The notes: generated from the letters alone by a model not told the origin. A stretch of DNA of 64,000 nucleotides from Polyangiaceae bacterium (GCA_019637265.1 JAHBVY010000015.1:1-64000); one strand, 5' to 3'. Shown: positions 51,432 through 60,827, counted from the first letter of the stretch. Program-made: numbers and translations.

Positions 51432-53195
51432 TCAGTTACAGCTCGAGATGGCTGAGTTCAGCGCGGCGCTGCCGGCGCCCATGCCGGTGGCGGCGGCGTG
51501 GATGGCCTTGGCTTGGCCGCAGTTGCCGTTGAACGCAGCGGCCTTGGCGGCGCCGGGTGCCGATGAACGGACGCGCGACTGGCACTGCGCCTTCTTCGCG
51601 GCGTCCGTGCAGCTGCGGTAGAGGCCGGCGGCGGCGGTGGGGTTGCCCGCGGCGCTGATGCACTGGTCGCAGGCGGCGGTGTTCGTCTGGGGCGAGGGCG
51701 TGGGGCTGGCCTTGGGCGTGGGGCCCGGGGTGGGGCTGGCCTTGGGCGTGGGGCTGGGGCTTGGTGAGGGGCTCGTACCACCTGCGGCCGCCTCGCCGTT
51801 GTCGTCGCCCGAGTCGTCGCCGGTGGGCGGCGTCTCCGGCGTGACCTCGGTCGCGGTGCCGCCCGAGGTGATGCCACCCTCCGCGGGCTCGATGATGATG
51901 CCGGTGGGGCCGTCGTCCTTCTTGCCGCTGAGTACCACGACCGCGATGATCGCGATGGCCAGCAGCCCGAGCACCCCAGCGAGCCCGAAGATGAGGCCCT
52001 TACCACCCCCGCCAGGATCCTGACGTGGCGGCGGCGGAGGTGGCATCCCCATCACGGGAGGGCCGCCCATGGGGCCCATCGGTGGCCCACCCATCGGCGG
52101 TCCACCCATCGCCATCGGTGCGCCCATCGCAGCCATGGGCGCGGCGCCGCCGGTCACACCGAAGTCAGGCACCGCAGCCATCGCCGCGGTGCTGGAGCTG
52201 CCCAAATCTTCCCCTGCGGGTGCTTGCTCCACGGTGATCCCGCCGCCACCGGAGAGCTCCGAGTAGAAGACGACCGCTGTTGGCTGACGCTCCTCACGGT
52301 CCTTGCTCAGCGCGCGCATGATCGCCTGCCGCATGTTCGGCGGCGCGCTCACGCTCTGGGGTGACGCCTCGAACGGCGTCGGCTGCGCCGTCATGTGCTT
52401 CGTCGCCCACTCCCAGGGGGTGTCGGCGTCGAAAGGCAGCTTCCCTGTCAGCATCTCGTAGGCCATCACCCCGAGGGAGTAGATGTCGCTGCGCTGATCG
52501 AGCTCTTTCCCGGTGAACTGCTCCGGGCTCATGTAGGGCGGCGTGCCCAGCACCATGCCTTGCTGGGTGAGCTTCGCCTCCTTCTGGGCGTCCGCCGACT
52601 CACTGCGCGCGGCGATGCCGAAATCCAGCACCTTCACGAAGTCTTGCTCACCGGCGCGCGTGGTGAGGATCACGTTCTCCGGCTTCAGATCGCGGTGCAC
52701 CACGCCTTGCTTGTGCGCTTCGTCCAGCGCCCCGCAGATCTGCTTCATCACCTTGAGCACGCGCGCGGGGGGCATCGGCCCCTGCTCCACGATGCGATCG
52801 AGCGGCGAGCCGGAGACGAACTCCATCGCGATGTACAAGGTGCCGTCGGACATCGACCCGAAGTCGTAGAACTTGATGGTGTTCGGGTGCTCGAGCTGGG
52901 AAACCGTGCCGCACTCCCGATGGAAGCGCGCGAGCACCGAGGGGTCCTTCGAGAGGTGCGCGTGCAAGGTCTTCACGGCGACCTTGCGCACCGTGGAGCC
53001 CATCTGCTGCTCCGCCTCGTACACGATGCCCATGCCGCCTTCGCCGAGCACGCGCGTCACGCGGTAGCGCCCGCCGACGATCTGGCCGATCATCGGGTCG
53101 TCGCCTGCCTCCTGCTGGGTCGGCAGGATCGCCCCGCACCCAGCGCAGAACCGCGCCCCATCAACGTTCTCGTGGTCGCACGCCTCGCACTTCAT
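51432..53195 (-). CDS. Zinc-ribbon Ser/Thr protein kinase with one membrane span
   Basis: A 587-residue kinase. Residues 1-22 are a zinc ribbon (CEACDHENVDGARFCAGC). The Hanks-type kinase domain follows: P-loop GEGGMGIVYEA (51-61), Lys75, HRDLKPEN (167-174, catalytic Asp169), DFG (191-193) and the APE-equivalent SPEQ. After a Pro/Gly/Met-rich linker, residues about 401-422 form a transmembrane helix. The outside part is a Thr/Pro-rich stalk with SPTPKASPTPG repeats and a Cys-containing C-terminal domain (CDQCISAAGNP...CTDAAKKAQC). It is a membrane sensor kinase of the kind expanded in myxobacteria; targets unknown. Monocistronic. Confidence 0.92.
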   Translation of the reverse strand: MKCEACDHENVDGARFCAGCGAILPTQQEAGDDPMIGQIVGGRYRVTRVLGEGGMGIVYEAEQQMGSTVRKVAVKTLHAHLSKDPSVLARFHRECGTVSQLEHPNTIKFYDFGSMSDGTLYIAMEFVSGSPLDRIVEQGPMPPARVLKVMKQICGALDEAHKQGVVHRDLKPENVILTTRAGEQDFVKVLDFGIAARSESADAQKEAKLTQQGMVLGTPPYMSPEQFTGKELDQRSDIYSLGVMAYEMLTGKLPFDADTPWEWATKHMTAQPTPFEASPQSVSAPPNMRQAIMRALSKDREERQPTAVVFYSELSGGGGITVEQAPAGEDLGSSSTAAMAAVPDFGVTGGAAPMAAMGAPMAMGGPPMGGPPMGPMGGPPVMGMPPPPPPRQDPGGGGKGLIFGLAGVLGLLAIAIIAVVVLSGKKDDGPTGIIIEPAEGGITSGGTATEVTPETPPTGDDSGDDNGEAAAGGTSPSPSPSPTPKASPTPGPTPKASPTPSPQTNTAACDQCISAAGNPTAAAGLYRSCTDAAKKAQCQSRVRSSAPGAAKAAAFNGNCGQAKAIHAAATGMGAGSAALNSAISSCN

Positions 53196-53280
53196 GGCAC
53201 GCGAAGCCTCGCACGGTTGGCGGGCAATTGGCCACTCTAAGCGGAAAAAGCCATGTCAAGCCGCTGAATCTCGGCGCGGC

Positions 53281-53994
53281 TCACCTAGCTGTGGGCGGTG
53301 GTAAGGGCGCTTCGGGAGGCCACGGCAGCTCCACTTCCGCATCGGTCGCGCGATCCACCAGCACCGCGCGGCGGGCTCGTGGGCTGGCTGGCACCCGAAC
53401 CCGCGCCCGAACCTCGGCGCCCTCCGTCATGCTGAGCGGCGCGTGCAGCGGCCGACGCCCGGTCTGTGGGGGCTCCTCCGCACCCAGCCCCGGGAAGTCG
53501 AAGCGCACCCGCTCCACCAGCTCACGCCCGATCCACAGCTCGATGGCGTAGCGCCCCATCCGGCGCTCCGTCACCACGGGCTTGGGGAACAGCAGACGCC
53601 GCACACCCTCCACCTTCACCTCGCCGCCCTGATGGAGCACCGTGTACTCCCACTGCTCGGCCAGCTGGAGCGGCTCTGGGTCGGGCGGCGCCGAGCGCGA
53701 TGGCTTGGGCGGCTCCGGCTGCGCCGCCTCGAGCAGCTCCTCCACGCTCGGAGGGTCGCCGGTGCCCTCCGCCACGGCGTGATCCACCGTGATCCCCGGC
53801 GCTTGCACGCGATCATCCGGGCTGCGCGTCCCCGGTCGCGCGGCGCCACAGCCCATCACCAGCATCGCCAGGCAAACTGACCCAACCGCACGACGGCTCA
53901 GCGCTTCACGACGGCGCAGGGGCTCGAAAGCCAAGCAGCCTGACCAACCCGCGACGCGACGCGGAGCAGGGTGGGCGAGGCTCAGGCAGGGCAC
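53281..53994 (-). CDS. Probable lipoprotein
   Basis: Up to 237 residues. A signal sequence RRAVGSVCLAMLVMGC with a lipobox (LVMGC) lies about 45 residues after the first ATG at 53994, so the true start may be an alternative codon further in. Behind it come a Pro/Glu-rich stretch and a beta-rich domain (WEYTVLHQGGEVKVEGVRRLLFPKPVV, GRYAIELWIGRELVERVRF). No family recognised. It lies 85 bases upstream of the kinase start on the same strand's far side, without an obvious link. Confidence 0.55.
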   Translation of the reverse strand: MPCLSLAHPAPRRVAGWSGCLAFEPLRRREALSRRAVGSVCLAMLVMGCGAARPGTRSPDDRVQAPGITVDHAVAEGTGDPPSVEELLEAAQPEPPKPSRSAPPDPEPLQLAEQWEYTVLHQGGEVKVEGVRRLLFPKPVVTERRMGRYAIELWIGRELVERVRFDFPGLGAEEPPQTGRRPLHAPLSMTEGAEVRARVRVPASPRARRAVLVDRATDAEVELPWPPEAPLPPPTAR

Positions 53995-54062
53995 CGCCTC
54001 GCTGTGTCACGGCCGCCACGGACTGTAAAGCGCGCGGTGCACCTCCCGCGGCTGCCCTTCAC

Positions 54063-54090
54063 GTAGGGGCAGCCCCCCGTGGCTGCCCTC
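54063..54090 (+). repeat. GTAG-type hairpin repeat (CAGCCCCCC subtype)
   Basis: GTAGGGGCAGCC / GGCTGCCCTC stem, 43 bases before an almost identical copy in the same orientation. Confidence 0.7.
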
Positions 54091-54105
54091 CACGCAGCGC
54101 CGCAC

Positions 54106-54132
54106 GTAGGGGCAGCCCCCCGTGGCTGCCCT
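54106..54132 (+). repeat. GTAG-type hairpin repeat (CAGCCCCCC subtype), second tandem copy
   Basis: Same stem as at 54063; even the CCACGCAGCGCCG spacer after the hairpin is repeated, so the pair arose by tandem duplication of a 43-base unit. Confidence 0.7.
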
Positions 54133-54149
54133 CCACGCAGCGCCGAGCT

Positions 54150-54240
54150 AGTCCATTTACCTGTCTTCAGGGTTTGGGGGTTGGTCCCACCCCAGCGCCC
54201 CGCCCGTCACTGCAGTCACCGCGCGCCCCACCCCAGGTTC
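54150..54240 (+). repeat. GGGGGTTGG dispersed repeat
   Basis: TCCATTTACCTGTCTTC, GGGTTTGGGGGTTGGTCCCA and, 30 bases on, CACTGCAGTCACCGCGCG. The first 40 bases match the minus strand at 55330-55370. Confidence 0.6.
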
Positions 54241-54262
54241 CCCTGCGCGTCTCGACGCCTCT

Positions 54263-55339
54263 CTAAGGCCCCGTGAAGAGCGCCGCAGCCTGCAGCTTCA
54301 GCGCGTCTCCCGGCTGCTCCGTGTGGAGCACCTCGCCCGCTGCCTCACGGGAGAAGCGCGCGACGCCGCGCGCGGCGCCGAGCTCCACCAAGCACACCGC
54401 GCCGGTGTCCGGCGTGATGAGGCACGCGGTCACGCGCGTCACCCCCGCCACCGCGCCGTAGTCACCGAGCGAAATGAGGCTGCCATCGAGCCCCACTCGG
54501 AGCAGCGATGGAGGGCGCGCGACGCTCGGCGTGCGCAGCAGCAAGAACGCGTCGCTCAGCGCACGCACGTGGTGAATTTCACTGACTTCTAACGGGAGGC
54601 CGCCCGCCTCCATCGGGATCACGGCGCCGCCTGTGCGCAGCCGGAGCTGCGCGCCGCTGCCGGTGAGGAGCCGCCCGGAGGCGCCCACCGCGATCAGCGT
54701 GTCACCGTCGAGGTCCACGTTGCCCTGACGGGTCCGCACTCGGTTCGGCGCACCGCACGCGAAGTACGGCTCGCTCCCGTCGAACCAGGCGCCGCTCGGC
54801 TCACAGCCGGCCGGCGCCGCGAACGGGATATCGTTGGTCTCCGGCTCCGGTGGGTAACCCTGCGCGATGAAGTCAGGCTCCCAGAGCCGCAAGACCGCGC
54901 CCTCGCGGTAGAGTAAGGCACCGTCAGTAGGCCGAACGATGAGCGGCGCGGCGTCACACGGGAAGCCACCCTCGACGTCCTCCAGGTCTGACGTGGCGGC
55001 GACGACCCCACCGCAGCCCCCCGCCTCCAAGTGCGCGAACAGGTACACGGCGCTCGGATCGAACACCTGCGTCGGGGTCACGCCGCCGGTGCCGCCCGTA
55101 CCCCCCGCGCCGCCGCTGCCTGATTTCCCCGCGGAACCACCCACGCCCCCCGCGCCCGAGCCGCCAGCGCCCGAGCCACCGCTCGTCTGACCGCTGCCAC
55201 CCTGCCCCAGCGGGACCCCATCGGGGCGGCCGTCGTCGCTGCAGCTCAGGCTGAGGGCCAATGAAGGCGCGAGCAGGGCAGTCAGCAGGATGGACCTGCT
55301 GCGACTGCAGCGACGAACGAGGCCGCGCGTTGGGACCAA
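54263..55339 (-). CDS. Lipoprotein with Gly/Ser linker, probable TTG start
   Basis: About 358 residues. The signal peptide SILLTALLAPSLALSLSC with its lipobox is clear, but no ATG or GTG lies close before it; the only start codon of suitable distance is TTG at 55339, inside a copy of the GGGGGTTGGTCCC repeat. Residues 45-85 are a Gly/Ser/Ala linker. The remaining 270 residues have repeated short strands typical of a beta-propeller-like domain (VYLFAHLEAGGCGGVV, LLRVGLDGSLISLGDYGAVAGVTRVTACLI). Function unknown. The frame is open to 55714, but that part is antisense to hairpin repeats. Confidence 0.65.
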   Translation of the reverse strand: MVPTRGLVRRCSRSRSILLTALLAPSLALSLSCSDDGRPDGVPLGQGGSGQTSGGSGAGGSGAGGVGGSAGKSGSGGAGGTGGTGGVTPTQVFDPSAVYLFAHLEAGGCGGVVAATSDLEDVEGGFPCDAAPLIVRPTDGALLYREGAVLRLWEPDFIAQGYPPEPETNDIPFAAPAGCEPSGAWFDGSEPYFACGAPNRVRTRQGNVDLDGDTLIAVGASGRLLTGSGAQLRLRTGGAVIPMEAGGLPLEVSEIHHVRALSDAFLLLRTPSVARPPSLLRVGLDGSLISLGDYGAVAGVTRVTACLITPDTGAVCLVELGAARGVARFSREAAGEVLHTEQPGDALKLQAAALFTGP

Positions 55340-55375
55340 CCCCCCAACCCGAAAGACAGGTGAATGGACTGGGGA
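55330..55375 (-). repeat. GGGGGTTGG dispersed repeat, overlapping a gene start
   Basis: Minus-strand copy with TCCATTCACCTGTCTTTC, then GGGTTGGGGGGTTGGTCCCA, matching 54150-54190. The putative TTG start of the lipoprotein gene is inside it. Confidence 0.6.
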
Positions 55376-55387
55376 GGTGCTGCGTGA

Positions 55388-55414
55388 AGGGCAGCCACGG
55401 GGGGCTGCCCCTGC
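55388..55414 (-). repeat. Hairpin repeat (CAGCCCCCC subtype), inverted
   Basis: GGGCAGCCAC / GTGGCTGCCC-type stem in the opposite orientation to 54063, with GCAG at the foot instead of GTAG. Confidence 0.55.
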
Positions 55415-55431
55415 CTGAATGGCGCTGCGCG

Positions 55432-55458
55432 AGGGCAGCCACGGGGGGCTGCCCCTAC
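55432..55458 (-). repeat. GTAG-type hairpin repeat (CAGCCCCCC subtype), inverted
   Basis: Second inverted copy, 44 bases after the first; it ends CCCCTAC, which is GTAGGGG on the minus strand. Confidence 0.7.
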
Positions 55459-55515
55459 CTGAATGGCGCTGGGCGAACAGGCGCATTGGGCGCGACGAGG
55501 GGCAGCGCTCGGAGG

Positions 55516-58500
55516 TCAGTCCAGCGTTGAAGGGTCCCGTGGGGTGGGGAGCGCGGGGATGAAGCTGCAGTCGTTGCGCGACTGGCAGAGGTCCGCCGAG
55601 AGCACCTGGCCGCCGGTTTGGAAGTAGCGCCCCACCATGTTCAGCATGAAGAAGCCCACGTCGTAGACCTCCGTCGCGCTGCAGTTGCACGGATCTTCCC
55701 CCTCTTCCGTGCACGCTGCGAGGCAGTTTCGGATGGCGCGGTCGGTGTCCGAGCCGGGCATGTCGAAGCCGTGCTGACCTTCGGGGCGGGTGTAGGGCAC
55801 GATGTGCGCGGATTTTCCACCTAGCAAATCTTCACCCTCGAAGCCGATGCGCATCGGCACATCGATGCGCGGGATCCCGCTGCCCCACACGTCGTTGCCG
55901 CCGCTGAAATTCTCGATGTCGAGGTGCACGCCGCCGCCCGTCTCCGGGTTGACGTAGCGCATCAGGTTGTGGACACCCTCCGTGGTGTAGGTGCTGATGT
56001 ACTTCTCATTGGCGGGGACGCCGTAGCGCGGATCGTTCTCCAGGTAGGGGACGATGCCTGAGGCGCGCCCCACCAAGATGCCGCCGCTCACCGGCACCGA
56101 GGTGTCGCCCATGGTGGTGATGATCAGCGCGTGGGCGCCCGTCGTCTCCCCGGTGCCCGGGTAGGTGATCGGGTTCTTCTGCCAGTATTGCGCGAGCACC
56201 GCCGGGTCGCTCGGATCGAGCAGCATCTGCGCGAGGCCGCCCATGCGCCGGAAGTCCGGGTGACTGCGCCGCAGGCCGAGCCCCTCCATGAGCGAGACGA
56301 GCGGCTGACCTGCCGTGAACGGCGTGCCCTGGAAGGAGAAGGACTCCTGGAACTGGTCAACCGTGGCGATCAGCACGGCGCCCTCCCGCAGCTGGCAGTC
56401 CTTGCTCGGGAGCACCTGCGGGCCACGGTAGAAGCGGATCTCCACCGGGTCGTTCAGGTCGGCCTCCAGCGAGGTGCGCACCGTGCCCGCCTCGGAGATG
56501 AAGCCGCAGCGCCGCACCCCGTTCCGCAGGTTTTCTGTCACCATGGTGTCCCAGGGCTTGAGGCCAGAGACGGTGGCGATGGGGAAGGTGATGTCGTCGT
56601 TGAGATCGGCGACGATGGTCTCCACCAAGAGCTCCCCGCTGTCCGCGTCGAGCGTGCCAGTGAAGAGTGGCCCCATGGCGCGCAAGATGAACGCCTCAGG
56701 GACGCCGCCCTGCGTGGAGCGCGGCCCCAGGTCGGCGTAGCCGCCGCCGCCCGCCACCGGCGCGATGGCCGTGATGGCTGGTTCCACCCCGGCGGCGATC
56801 ATCGCCATGATGCCGCCGAGCGAGCCGCCGAAGAAGTAGAACGGCGAGTCTTTAGAGACGTCTACCTGACCATCGCCGTCGAAGTCGCCCGCCAAGTCAG
56901 GCTGACCATCCCCGTTCGTGTCATGCGCCCAGCGGCGCTGACCGTCGAAGCTGCGGATCACCCGTACGAGCTGCATGTAGTCCAGCGCGAACTGGCGCAC
57001 CATGTCGCGCGTGTGGAACATGTACGACGTCCAGAAGTCAGCCCCACTGTCTTTGATGCCGTCGGCGTTTTGATCCACCGCGCGATCGGAGAACAGCGCG
57101 TCCGCCATGGAGCTGAGCCCCAGGCCGCCGAGCATCCCGCGCGCCAGCGTGAGCTCCACCGGCTTCAGCGCGAGGCCGTGGGAGGGGCCGTCGATGCCGA
57201 TCACCGCGAACCCGAGGCGCGCGAAGTAGCTCGACACCTGGAGTACGTCGAAGCGGTTCCCGGTGTAGCCGTGCCCCAAGATGATGACGGGCGCTGGCTT
57301 GCCCTCGCCTCGCGGTGAGACCTCCTTGCGCGGAATGGACAGCGTGAAGTGCACGTCCTCCGGGTAGGTGGGGGCCGGCTTGCGTGACAAGTCAGCGGGC
57401 CACACCTGGGAGTCCAGCGGGAGCGGGTTGCCCTGAGCGTCCTCACGGGGGAACAGCTGCGGCGAGCTGAAGGTGCCGACCGTGAAGTAGTCGATGGCGC
57501 GCGTGCCCTCGTTCAGGGTGTCGTACTCCACCCCGGGCGTGCCGCCCGTGAACTGCTGCTGCACCAGCTCGAGCGCGGGGCGCCAGGTCTCCCCGTGCAG
57601 GAGGTGGGGCCGCTTCATGCCGGGGAAGTGGTCCCCCGTGTCGCGCATCGCGTGCAGCTTGCTCACCTCCGCGGGGAACTGCTCGCCGATGTGCTTCTGC
57701 ACGCCGTGGCCATAGAGCCCGTCGCGCACCGCCTGCCACTCCGCGCGGATGGTCTGGGTGGTGAACGAGTAGGTGAAGGCGATGTCCGAGAGCGAGAGCC
57801 CCTTGGGGAGCACGTCGAGCAGCGGCTGCAGCGCCTCCGTTTGCCCGATGTGGTTGATGGTGCGGTAGGGCGAGCCCACCGGCTTGCCGTCGAGGTCCAA
57901 GATGCGCCGCGTGACCACCACGGCGTAAGTGGTGTGGTCGTCGAGCGGCACGAGCGGCCGCGCGACCAGCGTGTTCGTCTGTCGCTCGTAGAAGGTCATG
58001 ATGGCGTCGGCGCGCCCCTTCAAGTCACCCCACGCCGGGTCGTGCCCCGGGCGGTAGTTGGGGACATCGAGCAGACCGTCAGCGTCCGTGTCTTCCGGCG
58101 GGTCGAGTACACCGTTGCCGTTGACGTCCTCCCCCGGGTCGAGCACGCCGTTGCCGTTGACGTCCTCCCCTGGATCGAGCCGCCCGTTGCGGTTCCGATC
58201 TTCGTCCGCCTCCTCGAAGAAGAGGGTCAGCGAGTCGCCGCGCGGATCATTCTTCCAGTACAGGCCCTGACGCTCGAGCACCGACGGGTAGTTGCCGTTC
58301 CCGATGTCCAGGTGCTGGATTTCCCCATAACGGGGGGAGCTGGGGGTGATGTTGATGACGTAGATGGCGTCGTCTTCCGTCGCGTAATCCACGTCGTCGT
58401 GACGGTCGATGACGCTCTGGATGTCGATGGGCGCGCTGAAGGGCACCACGATGGGCATCAGCACGCCCCAGCCGTCCATCGTGTCCAGCCGCTCACGGAG

Positions 58501-58776
58501 CCGTGACTCGAACTCCGTGACGGCGATCATCGAGGCGTTCACGCGCCGCTTGGTGGGCGACTCCGCGTCGTAGCGGGTGGCGATGTCGTTCGGCAGCGCG
58601 ATCTCCGGGAGCGGCTTGTGGAAGAAGTCCATCTTCACCGTCACGTTCGCCGGCGCGGCCTCCGCGAGCCCCTCGGGCTCGGAGGCGCAGCTGCCCACGC
58701 TGAGCAGGCCGAGGCAGGGCGTGAGCCAGAGGGAGCGGCGGAGGACCCTTGAGGTCAGGCTAGATGACTTTTTCAT
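55516..58776 (-). CDS. Large secreted lipase/esterase-like lipoprotein with calcium-type repeats
   Basis: A 1086-residue lipoprotein from ATG 58776, one base after the stop of the upstream outer-membrane gene. The lipobox is LLSVGSC. Near residues 195-235 lie tandem acidic repeats (NRNGRLDPGEDVNGNGVLDP), like EF-hand or thrombospondin type 3 loops, coded by 33-base tandem units. From about 570 an alpha/beta-hydrolase fold appears: VIILGHGYTGNRF (oxyanion side), IGIDGPSHG, and the nucleophile motif GGSLGG near residue 650. A candidate His lies in RPEGQHGFDMPG near the end. It probably cleaves esters outside the cell while anchored in the membrane. Confidence 0.82.
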   Translation of the reverse strand: MKKSSSLTSRVLRRSLWLTPCLGLLSVGSCASEPEGLAEAAPANVTVKMDFFHKPLPEIALPNDIATRYDAESPTKRRVNASMIAVTEFESRLRERLDTMDGWGVLMPIVVPFSAPIDIQSVIDRHDDVDYATEDDAIYVINITPSSPRYGEIQHLDIGNGNYPSVLERQGLYWKNDPRGDSLTLFFEEADEDRNRNGRLDPGEDVNGNGVLDPGEDVNGNGVLDPPEDTDADGLLDVPNYRPGHDPAWGDLKGRADAIMTFYERQTNTLVARPLVPLDDHTTYAVVVTRRILDLDGKPVGSPYRTINHIGQTEALQPLLDVLPKGLSLSDIAFTYSFTTQTIRAEWQAVRDGLYGHGVQKHIGEQFPAEVSKLHAMRDTGDHFPGMKRPHLLHGETWRPALELVQQQFTGGTPGVEYDTLNEGTRAIDYFTVGTFSSPQLFPREDAQGNPLPLDSQVWPADLSRKPAPTYPEDVHFTLSIPRKEVSPRGEGKPAPVIILGHGYTGNRFDVLQVSSYFARLGFAVIGIDGPSHGLALKPVELTLARGMLGGLGLSSMADALFSDRAVDQNADGIKDSGADFWTSYMFHTRDMVRQFALDYMQLVRVIRSFDGQRRWAHDTNGDGQPDLAGDFDGDGQVDVSKDSPFYFFGGSLGGIMAMIAAGVEPAITAIAPVAGGGGYADLGPRSTQGGVPEAFILRAMGPLFTGTLDADSGELLVETIVADLNDDITFPIATVSGLKPWDTMVTENLRNGVRRCGFISEAGTVRTSLEADLNDPVEIRFYRGPQVLPSKDCQLREGAVLIATVDQFQESFSFQGTPFTAGQPLVSLMEGLGLRRSHPDFRRMGGLAQMLLDPSDPAVLAQYWQKNPITYPGTGETTGAHALIITTMGDTSVPVSGGILVGRASGIVPYLENDPRYGVPANEKYISTYTTEGVHNLMRYVNPETGGGVHLDIENFSGGNDVWGSGIPRIDVPMRIGFEGEDLLGGKSAHIVPYTRPEGQHGFDMPGSDTDRAIRNCLAACTEEGEDPCNCSATEVYDVGFFMLNMVGRYFQTGGQVLSADLCQSRNDCSFIPALPTPRDPSTLD

Positions 58777-58777
58777 A

Positions 58778-60535
58778 TTACATCCGAACGTCGAGCATGA
58801 GGCGGGCGCCGCCCATCGCAGCGAGCTGCTGACCGTCCCCCTGGGTGAAAGCGGGCCCCGGCGTGAACACGCCGGCCTCACCGCCGAGCGTCGCCTCCGC
58901 GCCGGAGACGTTGAGGCGATAGCGGATCCCGATGTCGTACTCCGTGCCCAGCATGCGCGAGCTCACGCTGCCGAACGCGTTGCGCGGCGAGCCGCCGCCG
59001 ATGACGCGGGTGTTGAAGGCGTCCGCTGGATCTTGCGCGGCGAAGGCGAACAGCGCGCCGCCGTACAGCTCGAGCCCGGCGGTGGGGCGCACCCGGAGCC
59101 GCGGGAACACGGCGAGCGTGTTGGTCACGCTGCCGCGGGTGGGGAGCCGGTCCAAGTCGTCAGCCGGCACGCCCACCAGGTTCGGATCCGCCGCGGTGGC
59201 GACGGTGCGCGCCGTCTGCGCGGCGATCACCTGGCGGTACAAGAGCAGCCCCATCTCGTAGTTGGGGTCCGCCTTGAACGCGGTCTGCTTCTCGTCGTCG
59301 AAGTTCGAGTCGCCCGAGGCGTAGAGCACGTCCACCACCGAGCCGAACAGCCCCGCGTCCAAGTCGGCGCGCGCCGCCAGCCCGAACTGCCTCACGTCGT
59401 GCTCCTCGAAGTCGCTGGTCGGCGCGAGATCCGTCGTGCCGGTGATGTACGCGGCCTCCGTTTGTAGGTGCAGCCAAGCCGGGCCCAGGCGCACGCGGCT
59501 CCGCAAGTAGAGGTCCATCGCCAGGACGTCGGTGACGCGACCATCGGGCGACTCCTGGCGCCGCTTGGCGGCGTAGGCGCCGCCGCCGTGCGCGTGCCCC
59601 TCACCCAGCATGATGGCGCCCACGAACTGCCGCGCGGTGTCGCCCTCCAGCAGCACGTCATCGTCAGCCAACAGGTCTTGATCGAGCCAGTCCATGCCCA
59701 CCGCGACCATCAGCCCCAGATCCGTCAGTGGACCTGTCGCGAGCTGCCCGCGCAGCACGCGGTCACCGCTGATCGGGTTGGAGAAGCTGGCGCTGCCCGG
59801 CGTCCAGCCGTGCGCGCCGTCGTTCGCCAGCAGGCCGAGGCCCCAGTGGCTCGTCTGCCACCCGGCGGTCAGGTGGGCGTACTGAGCCAGGGAGAAGCGC
59901 AGGTAGGCCTTGCGGAGCTCGTGGTCACCGGGGACGGGGCTCGGGTACCCAGCGCGGTCGATCGGGAACGCGGCGCCGGCGTCGAGGCTGGTTTCGTCGC
60001 CCAAGATGCCGGTGTAGAGGTCGTGCTCATACTCCGCGTGGAGCTGGACGGGCGCGAGCGAGAGCCCGCTGTTGTACCGCGCGCCGATGCGGAACCGCGG
60101 CCGGTGCGTGACGCCCGGCTGGTACTCGTTCAGCTCCCTGTCTACCGCCACGCTGGGGCTGAGCTCGGTGGCGAAGCTCCCGTAGATGGGCACCTCGAGC
60201 TTGGCGCACTCATCCATGTCCAGGCGGAGCAGCGGGGAGTAGTGCTCCTGGTCGCCGGCCAGCACGTGGGCGGTGGGCGGGCCGCTCGTTTTCGCGCGGG
60301 TGGGCTCGCACTTCGGGGGGCTTGGCGGGGGGTTTGGCGTGGCGCTGGCCGCCGCGCTCAGCATCAAGCTGGCGAGCCCCAGGCCGGCTCCCAGAGCCTG
60401 CGGACCGACACGGCGGCTCACCTGGTGGAGGCTCGCGCGCCGGGCGCGAGGTGGGAGCAGCAGGCTAGCGCCGTGAGGCTTCACCATCGCGTGAGAGGTG
60501 GGAGTGGGCGCTACGTCGCGTGGGTGCATTGACAT
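58778..60535 (-). CDS. Probable outer-membrane beta-barrel protein
   Basis: Up to 585 residues; starts at 60535, 60529 and 60487 are all possible. A signal peptide (VGPQALGAGLGLASLMLSAAASA) follows a basic stretch, then a Pro-rich spacer. The mature part has alternating hydrophobic strands and Gly/Asp turns (RFRIGARYNSGLSLAPVQLH, YLRFSLAQYAHLTAGWQ, FGLAARADLDAGLFGSVVDV) and ends in a strand LMLDVRM, as barrels do. The coding region is followed after one base by the lipase-like lipoprotein, so the two act together, possibly in uptake or display of that enzyme. Confidence 0.75.
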   Translation of the reverse strand: MSMHPRDVAPTPTSHAMVKPHGASLLLPPRARRASLHQVSRRVGPQALGAGLGLASLMLSAAASATPNPPPSPPKCEPTRAKTSGPPTAHVLAGDQEHYSPLLRLDMDECAKLEVPIYGSFATELSPSVAVDRELNEYQPGVTHRPRFRIGARYNSGLSLAPVQLHAEYEHDLYTGILGDETSLDAGAAFPIDRAGYPSPVPGDHELRKAYLRFSLAQYAHLTAGWQTSHWGLGLLANDGAHGWTPGSASFSNPISGDRVLRGQLATGPLTDLGLMVAVGMDWLDQDLLADDDVLLEGDTARQFVGAIMLGEGHAHGGGAYAAKRRQESPDGRVTDVLAMDLYLRSRVRLGPAWLHLQTEAAYITGTTDLAPTSDFEEHDVRQFGLAARADLDAGLFGSVVDVLYASGDSNFDDEKQTAFKADPNYEMGLLLYRQVIAAQTARTVATAADPNLVGVPADDLDRLPTRGSVTNTLAVFPRLRVRPTAGLELYGGALFAFAAQDPADAFNTRVIGGGSPRNAFGSVSSRMLGTEYDIGIRYRLNVSGAEATLGGEAGVFTPGPAFTQGDGQQLAAMGGARLMLDVRM

Positions 60536-60722
60536 ACAGAAACTCACGGTGCCGCGCGGCTGACGCGCTGTGTCGAAGCCTCGCCGAGGCTGTGTGTTTC
60601 TACTCGGATGACGTGCAGGTGTCATCAGGGCATCACGCCTCGGAGCAACAAGCCGACGCGCGTCCCTCACGCGCCGCGTCGCAGTGCGTCATCGCGGTTC
60701 GTCCATCGTTGCGCGTTGGGTG

Positions 60723-60749
60723 AGGGCGGCCACGGGGGGCCGCCCCTAC
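60723..60749 (-). repeat. GTAG-type hairpin repeat (CGGCCCCC subtype), inverted
   Basis: GGGCGGCCAC...GGCCGCCCCTAC; GTAGGGGCGGCC on the minus strand. Confidence 0.7.
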
Positions 60750-60827
60750 GAGTGCCCGGAGAGCGCCATCGCGGTCCGTCACCAGTCACGCTGGCTCGTT
60801 GCCGTCCGTCACTGGGGCGTTGGGTGA

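Noticed and set aside
54063-54132. GTAG hairpins as ordinary rho-independent terminators
   Set aside because: They lack T-runs, occur in tandem and in both orientations relative to genes, and share a fixed GTAG foot, which fits a repeat family better.
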